Positions 53,695 through 57,766 of a stretch of DNA of 57,766 bases are shown one piece after another. The position numbers and the translations under genes were made by a program. Source of the stretch: a bacterium (GTDB lineage Bacteria; Bdellovibrionota_C; UBA2361; SZUA-149; JAQTWB01). The notes beneath the pieces are model-generated. The model made no database searches. It was given only the letters and a program-made list of their open reading frames with translations, and was not told where the DNA came from. Numbering within the stretch: the stretch's first letter is position 1; each line of letters begins with the position of its first letter. Where the stretch lies: positions 1 to 57,766 of the forward strand of contig JAQTWB010000011.1 in the NCBI GenBank assembly GCA_028689495.1, read 5' to 3'.

Positions 53695-54144
53695 ATGGAG
53701 TGCTTGGCTTGCAGTAGGATTGACATGATTCGTGCCAATCGGAACGATTTTTTTCTTGCTGAGTTAAGAGAATCCTATGTGGTTCTGGCGGCTAATCAAC
53801 GTTACTATGGATACTCTATTTTGCTTTTAAAAGAACATTACGAGCATCTGCACATGTTGCCCCGCGAGTGACAAGCCCTGCTGTATGATGATGTGGTAGA
53901 TACAGCTTCTGTTGTTCGCAGTGTTTTCAATCCGGTGAGGGTCAATTACGAATGCTTGGGAAATACGATGTCCCACGTTCATTGGCATGTTATTCCACGC
54001 TATGAATGGGATCCGCAGCCTCAAAGTCCAATCTGGGTAAGACCAAAAGAGGAAAGAAATACTGGCGTAGAACAAAAACGTCTTGAACAGCTAACAAACC
54101 AACTAAAAGCAGGGTTTAATGAGTTGTCATCGAAGGCGACATAA
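53695..54144 (+). pseudogene. HIT-family hydrolase interrupted by an in-frame TGA
   Basis: Frame 53695-54144 codes for a complete HIT protein (149 residues) except for TGA at 53869-53871, after MLPRE; the frame goes on unbroken with QALLYDDVVDTASVV and the histidine triad NTMSHVHWHVIPRY. The N-terminus MECLACSRIDM has a C-x-x-C motif found in some HIT proteins. A CGA-to-TGA change would explain the stop. ATG at 53695 follows TAGGAGGGAGA. Without readthrough the 58-residue product lacks the active site; a selenocysteine reading is not supported by any structure I see. The stop could also be an assembly error. Confidence 0.75.
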
Positions 54145-54484
54145 TTTTTTATGTTTTTACCAAGTCGATCTGAAATTGCCTGCCGGAATCGGTGGGCGAA
54201 GGAGGAATCTTTGCTGTATTTTGCCTCACCTTTAAGACTGTGAACTTGCAAGAGCGGAATATATAATTTTTATGGCTTCTCAAAACAGTCCCAATCTGCC
54301 GCGATTGGTATGCTCATGGCTACGCCATGAGCAAGCATGCAGAGGTCGCTTGAGAAGTTGTTACGAATTATGAAAAGAAAAACAGCTCTACCCCTAACAT
54401 TGAACTTGGTCTCAACATTTTGGGCTTGCCAGCCCCGATTACTATACACAGAGTTATTTGGTTGCCAAAAATGGAGGTGGATAA
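54145..54484. other. 340-bp interval with a perfect hairpin
   Basis: No gene is supported. The segment has a perfect 10-bp stem at 54311-54333 and the ribosome site GGAGGTGGATAA of the next gene at its right end. Confidence 0.6.
54311..54333. repeat. Perfect 10-bp inverted repeat
   Basis: TGCTCATGGC-TAC-GCCATGAGCA. A related but shorter core, ATGGC-GAA-GCCAT, occurs near 55171. It could be an element end or a terminator without T-run. Confidence 0.5.
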
Positions 54485-54976
54485 ATGAGCAATTCCGATC
54501 AATCGCTTAATGTAACTGGAGGAGTTGTCAGGATTGCCAATGAATCAGATGCTTCACAACTAATGAAACTCTATAGGGAACTAAATCCCGACGACCCTGT
54601 CATCCCACTAGCGACCTTTACTGAACATTTGAAATCTATCGTCACTTCCAAAAACAATATTGTTTTTGTGCTAGAGGTTGGTGGTAACTTGGTTTCTTCT
54701 TGCTATCTGAATGTTATTCCCAATCTAAGTCGTAACTTGGCTTCGTATGCTACTTTAGAGAATGTTGTTACCCATGAACCTTTCCGGAGACGATCCTACG
54801 GAACAACAGTCGTAAAATATGCACTGGACACAGCTTGGGCAAGGGGATGCTATAAGGTTATGCTCCAAACAGGATCTAAAAACCAATCAAAACACCTTTT
54901 CTACCAAAAATGCGGATTTAAACAGGGAGAAAAGCTTGGATTTATCGCCAAAAACGATCCTGGCCAAGCGGCCTGA
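54485..54976 (+). CDS. GNAT-family acetyltransferase
   Basis: A 163-residue N-acetyltransferase. Motifs: VRIANESDASQLMKLYRELN at the start, TLENVVTHEPFRRRSYGTTV (motif A, the acetyl-CoA loop, R-x-x-x-Y-G/A), and HLFYQKCGF near the end. The substrate is unknown. ATG at 54485 follows GGAGGTGGATAA. Confidence 0.88.
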   Translation: MSNSDQSLNVTGGVVRIANESDASQLMKLYRELNPDDPVIPLATFTEHLKSIVTSKNNIVFVLEVGGNLVSSCYLNVIPNLSRNLASYATLENVVTHEPFRRRSYGTTVVKYALDTAWARGCYKVMLQTGSKNQSKHLFYQKCGFKQGEKLGFIAKNDPGQAA

Positions 54977-56047
54977 CAGTGGAATGGTAAGCGCGGCAAG
55001 AGCGGTGTCGTGACTCAGGTGAACTACGTGCATTATTGAGCAGTGTGGCAGATTGCTCTGTTCTGGATCGCCGATGAATGGGTGGCCAGCTTTCACCAGT
55101 TCTCTGAATAGCGATATCAATCATTTATATGATTTATATCGTTGTTGATGATTTATTTGTGTTTCTGCACATGGCGAAGCCATGAACCGAATTGAGCGAG
55201 TGGGGTATCGGTCACCGATTGCAGCGCGTCCTTTACAGGCTCCGGAACGGTTTCGATTCTAGTTCTTTCCGTCAATGTGGGCTCGCTTGCTGATTTTTCC
55301 ACTAGCGCCGCAAACGGTTTCCTGCCGGGCTCTCTTCCGGGCTTGGTTCACTACAGCGGCCATTGACAGCAATTGTTTCTGGACCGGGGCATAGGCTTCA
55401 TAAGGCGCGGTGAGCAGAATCTTTTCCAGCGTTTCGCGCGGACTGTGGCAGGCAATGGTTAGCAAATAGCCCCGTAATTCCTGACAGACGTCGTTGGCGA
55501 TGCGGACGTGACAGTTTAGCAATAGCGAGCAGTGGGCATGATAAAAAACAAGCGTCCGGATCGTGGAGAGTTCCTGACCGAAAAGTTTTGTATTGGTGTC
55601 TGAAATTAGATCAGATTAATGAGTTTGGCCGCGACCCTTTCCCCCAGGGTAAATTCTTCTCCCACGCCGTAAAGCTAGAAAAGTCGGTATCCCCGAGCCT
55701 CCTCCATTCAATAGGTGCAGCGTTCGCTAGTGCCATTGACCGGTCTCAATGGACTCTCACCGCTGGGCTGGAAATGCCCGACTGCAGTAACCAGCAATTA
55801 AATACTTATGTGCAGAGTAACCGTAGCCTCAGGCTATTTTCTGAATTTATGTCTGAATCTGGTTCTGAAAATAAGGCAAGAAAGTGATTGGCGTGTTCAG
55901 CGGTAAGTTGCCCTACGTGACGAAGGCAAAGCAGTTAGCCTGAGATCGGTATGACCGGCTGAATATATGGGTAGAGGACTGTAAGTGGTTTCCGTGTTGG
56001 CATCCTTCTTTTTTGAGACTGAGGGATGTCAACAATAGGAGTAGGTT
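54977..56047. other. Long interval without an intact gene
   Basis: Apart from the possible decayed minus-strand gene, I see no supported gene. A 99-codon plus-strand frame (55588-55887) has neither a ribosome site nor known motifs. The right end, ATAGGAGTAGGTT, is the ribosome site of the next gene. Confidence 0.5.
55153..55610 (-). pseudogene. Possible decayed minus-strand gene
   Basis: A frame open on the minus strand from about 55606 to the TAG at 55259 reads protein-like (e.g. LRGYLLTIACHSPRETLEKI, LTAPYEAYAPVQKQLLSMAA). In the neighbouring frame, beginning around 55278, the sequence continues ERTRIETVPEPVKDALQSV to a stop at 55153. This is what a single frameshift would leave. There is no good start codon or ribosome site. 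I do not recognise the family. Confidence 0.3.
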
Positions 56048-56578
56048 ATGGAAATCGAGGTTATTTCGCCACGTAGTGGCATGTCATATTTTTTTACAAA
56101 AGCTGAGGAACTTCAACTAATGCAGATTCAAGGATTTATTCGTAATGCGTGGAGTAATCTATATCGCGGACATTTTTCTGAGTCACTTATTCGGGAAAAA
56201 CTATATCCCAAAATAGCACTAGACAATTTGCATATGTGGGTTAGAGCAGACGAAATCGATCTTTGTGTTTTAACTCATGCACAAGCAAATACAATTGACG
56301 GGGTCGTGTGCTTAGTCCCTAGCGAAATAGAGGGCGCAAGGAAAATTCAGTATTTCTATCTTGCAGAGCATATACAAGGTGAAGGTGTTGGGTCGCGTAT
56401 TATGGAAATCGTTGTCGAGGTTCTCTGCTTCCAAAATTCAATCACATTGGAGGTTTTTAGTGAGAATCACAAAGCTTTTTGTTTCTATCAAAAACACTTG
56501 TTTCGAGACTTATATCTGCGCGAAATAGAAGCTGAAGGAAAGCGCCTGACATGGAAGGGGATGATTCGTCAAAGCTAA
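56048..56578 (+). CDS. GNAT-family acetyltransferase
   Basis: A 176-residue protein with a GNAT motif A at HIQGEGVGSRIMEIVVEVL (the Q/R-G-x-G-x-G/S acetyl-CoA loop), and ENHKAFCFYQKHLFR as the motif B equivalent. Substrate unknown. ATG follows AGGAGTAGGTT. It is not closely similar to the acetyltransferase at 54485. It is followed by the racemase 64 bases later. Confidence 0.82.
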   Translation: MEIEVISPRSGMSYFFTKAEELQLMQIQGFIRNAWSNLYRGHFSESLIREKLYPKIALDNLHMWVRADEIDLCVLTHAQANTIDGVVCLVPSEIEGARKIQYFYLAEHIQGEGVGSRIMEIVVEVLCFQNSITLEVFSENHKAFCFYQKHLFRDLYLREIEAEGKRLTWKGMIRQS

Positions 56579-56642
56579 CGCAATGGTCGCTACTGTTAAA
56601 TTGGTTGACCACTGTTTATGTTTACACAATGAGGTAATACCA

Positions 56643-57500
56643 ATGAGTGAAGTAATTACATTTGAACGAAAGAAGGGCCCCACTTGTATCGGGTTGTACG
56701 ACACAGGTATGGGTGGTGTTACGATATTCGAACATCTCTCTGAAAAGTTTCCCGATGCGAGGTTTGTTTGCATCGCCGATAGCCAATATTTTAAGCATGG
56801 GTCAAGAGATTTTGTTGCGATAAGGAAAAGAGCGGTCTATGCCATTCAGTGGCTGATTAATAGTGGAGCAAATGCAATTGTTGTTGCCTGCAATACTGTT
56901 TACCTGGCCATTGAGGGTATCGTTGATTCATTCAGGGTCCCTATTATTGGCCCTGTTCATCCCGTGATAAAAGATGCTTTACGGGTATCAACTAGTCGTC
57001 GTATTGGTGTTGTGGCCACTGACCTCACTGCGCAATCAAAGCGTTATACTGCTTTGATACATCAGTGTGACTCAGGGGCTGTAGTTTTTGAAAAAGGGTG
57101 TTCTGATTGGGTTTATTTTATTGAAGCTGGGGCAATTAACTCTGATGGAATGATTGAAAGCGTCAAACGCGTTGTGGAGGAGTTAAAGAACAATGAGATT
57201 GACACCCTGATTTTGGGCTGTACTCATTTTCCACTTGTAAAAAGGTTGGTCATTGAGCAATGGAGCGGACCGATCAGCATAGTTGATAGTGCCACCGGTA
57301 TAGAGCAATGGCTCCATGAGTCTAATATTTGTAGTTCTCGCTTTGGGGCTAATGCTTCTGAGCTTTCGAGTTGTTATTGGGTGACAGAACAGCCTAAGGC
57401 TTTTCAGAGAATGGTTCGAGTGACAATGGGCCTAGAATTACCAGTTCGTACGCTTCGGTTGGCGGGAATGGATTCTAGGGACAGTCTAGCGCTGGCATAG
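56643..57500 (+). CDS. Glutamate/aspartate racemase-family protein
   Basis: A 285-residue enzyme of the MurI type. The two catalytic cysteines are in VVACNTVYLA and LILGCTHFPL, and the N-terminus has GLYDTGMGGVTIFEHL (the D-S/T-G-x-G-G motif). In most bacteria MurI supplies D-Glu for peptidoglycan; the accessory context could mean a second copy or a related amino-acid racemase. ATG at 56643 follows GAGGTAATACCA. A terminator-like hairpin lies 64 bases after the stop. Confidence 0.85.
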   Translation: MSEVITFERKKGPTCIGLYDTGMGGVTIFEHLSEKFPDARFVCIADSQYFKHGSRDFVAIRKRAVYAIQWLINSGANAIVVACNTVYLAIEGIVDSFRVPIIGPVHPVIKDALRVSTSRRIGVVATDLTAQSKRYTALIHQCDSGAVVFEKGCSDWVYFIEAGAINSDGMIESVKRVVEELKNNEIDTLILGCTHFPLVKRLVIEQWSGPISIVDSATGIEQWLHESNICSSRFGANASELSSCYWVTEQPKAFQRMVRVTMGLELPVRTLRLAGMDSRDSLALA

Positions 57501-57563
57501 CGCTTGGTTTGTAAGTGACATAGAGGTTGCCGATAGGTATAAATCTATTGTTGATTTGCATGA

Positions 57564-57590
57564 AAGCGGCAACATATCGTTGCCGCTTTT
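57564..57590 (+). terminator. Terminator-like hairpin after the racemase gene
   Basis: AAGCGGCAAC-ATATC-GTTGCCGCTT followed by TT: a 10-bp stem. The flanking GCATGA and TTCATGC extend the symmetry, so it may work in both directions. It separates the racemase from the amidohydrolase start. Confidence 0.75.
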
Positions 57591-57621
57591 CATGCTTTCC
57601 GTTTGTTGAAGATTAAGAGCC

Positions 57622-57766
57622 ATGAATGTTTTAATTACAAATGCATTATTGATTGACGGGACAGGTGCGTCCGGAACGAATTCCGATATACTTTTTGCAC
57701 CCCAGTCTGAGGGTGGTCTGATACGGGATATCGCACCTGCGAACAGTATTCCAATCACAGCCGACT
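57622..57766 (+). CDS. Amidohydrolase/dihydroorotase-like protein, 5' fragment
   Basis: The frame starts with ATG at 57622 (AAGAGCC before it) and runs to the window end. The 48 visible residues begin MNVLITNALLIDGTG, the typical start of metal-dependent amidohydrolases of the D-aminoacylase/dihydroorotase type (hydrophobic strand, then D-G-T/S-G). The H-x-H metal site lies beyond the window, so the class is tentative. Confidence 0.45.
   Translation, partial: MNVLITNALLIDGTGASGTNSDILFAPQSEGGLIRDIAPANSIPITAD

Noticed and set aside
53869-53871. Selenocysteine at the in-frame TGA of the HIT gene
   Set aside because: No hairpin resembling a bacterial SECIS element was seen just after the TGA, and HIT proteins have no known selenocysteine at this place.
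55588-55887. 99-codon plus-strand frame
   Set aside because: No ribosome site or motif; it partly overlaps the possible decayed minus-strand gene and lies in a region without intact genes.
50252-57500. Integron-like cassette array
   Set aside because: The genes are of the cassette kind (GNAT, VOC, HIT, hydrolase), but they are not all in one direction, spacing is irregular, and I see no attC-like paired GTTRRRY/RYYYAAC sites or an integrase.

Overview
The window is most consistent with a chromosomal segment of a Gram-negative (diderm) bacterium. It carries the LPS-transport and Kdo genes lptC-lptA-lptB and kdsA next to pyrG, an order familiar from the former Deltaproteobacteria and relatives. 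It also has an MltB-type lytic transglycosylase lipoprotein, a cytochrome b561 and NuoA. The exact lineage cannot be settled from the sequence. A long PurM of the kind found in Bacteroidetes and a rhizobial-type fused TrpE-TrpG are mixed in. Starts include ATG, GTG and TTG, and many genes are spaced or overlapped as translationally coupled operons.

Layout. 1-3.9 kb: the end of an envelope polysaccharide locus (pyruvyl transferase fragment, YbhN-like flippase-domain protein, large polytopic protein). 4.3-4.7 kb: a lone nuoA. 4.9-9.7 kb: two TadE-like pseudopilins, a TadG-like protein and a secreted 550-residue protein. 9.9-18.2 kb, mostly minus strand: cysK-cysE, purM and an acyl-CoA synthetase, a nucleotidyltransferase with a small partner, and transketolase. 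18.2-19.5 kb: two very small genes among repeats. 19.5-26.0 kb: LOG protein, trpEG, cysS, epimerase, mltB. 26.2-27.1 kb: a REP-associated transposase (RAYT). 27.5-33.6 kb: membrane LuxR-type regulator, cytochrome b561, HPt protein, methyltransferase, PIN-PhoH ATPase, M16 peptidase. 33.6-39.3 kb: argJ-argB-argF, a MalY/PatB aminotransferase, pterin dehydratase, pcm. 39.5-47 kb: lptB-lptA-lptC-kdsA-pyrG (minus), a membrane-anchored hypothetical, an M29 aminopeptidase and an esterase.

A tRNA-Glu(UUC) gene at 47.2 kb marks a change. From there to the end the DNA is an accessory-looking patchwork: AlpA-like regulator, secreted thermonuclease, 53-residue ORF, Fic protein, NlpC/P60-like protein, VOC protein, small hydrolase, LysR regulator, a HIT gene broken by a stop codon, two GNAT acetyltransferases, a glutamate/aspartate racemase and the start of an amidohydrolase. 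No integrase is visible.

The most interesting things read directly from the bases are: (i) a roughly 111-bp dispersed element present twice in opposite orientation 34 kb apart, with three potential hairpins and one compensatory base-pair change; (ii) GTAG-headed REP-like palindromes together with the RAYT gene; (iii) a Fic gene whose perfect -10 box lies 6 nt before its ATG (probable leaderless mRNA), overlaid by two identical-architecture inverted repeats that look like an autoregulatory operator; (iv) an intergenic element with two mutually exclusive long stems between pcm and lptB.
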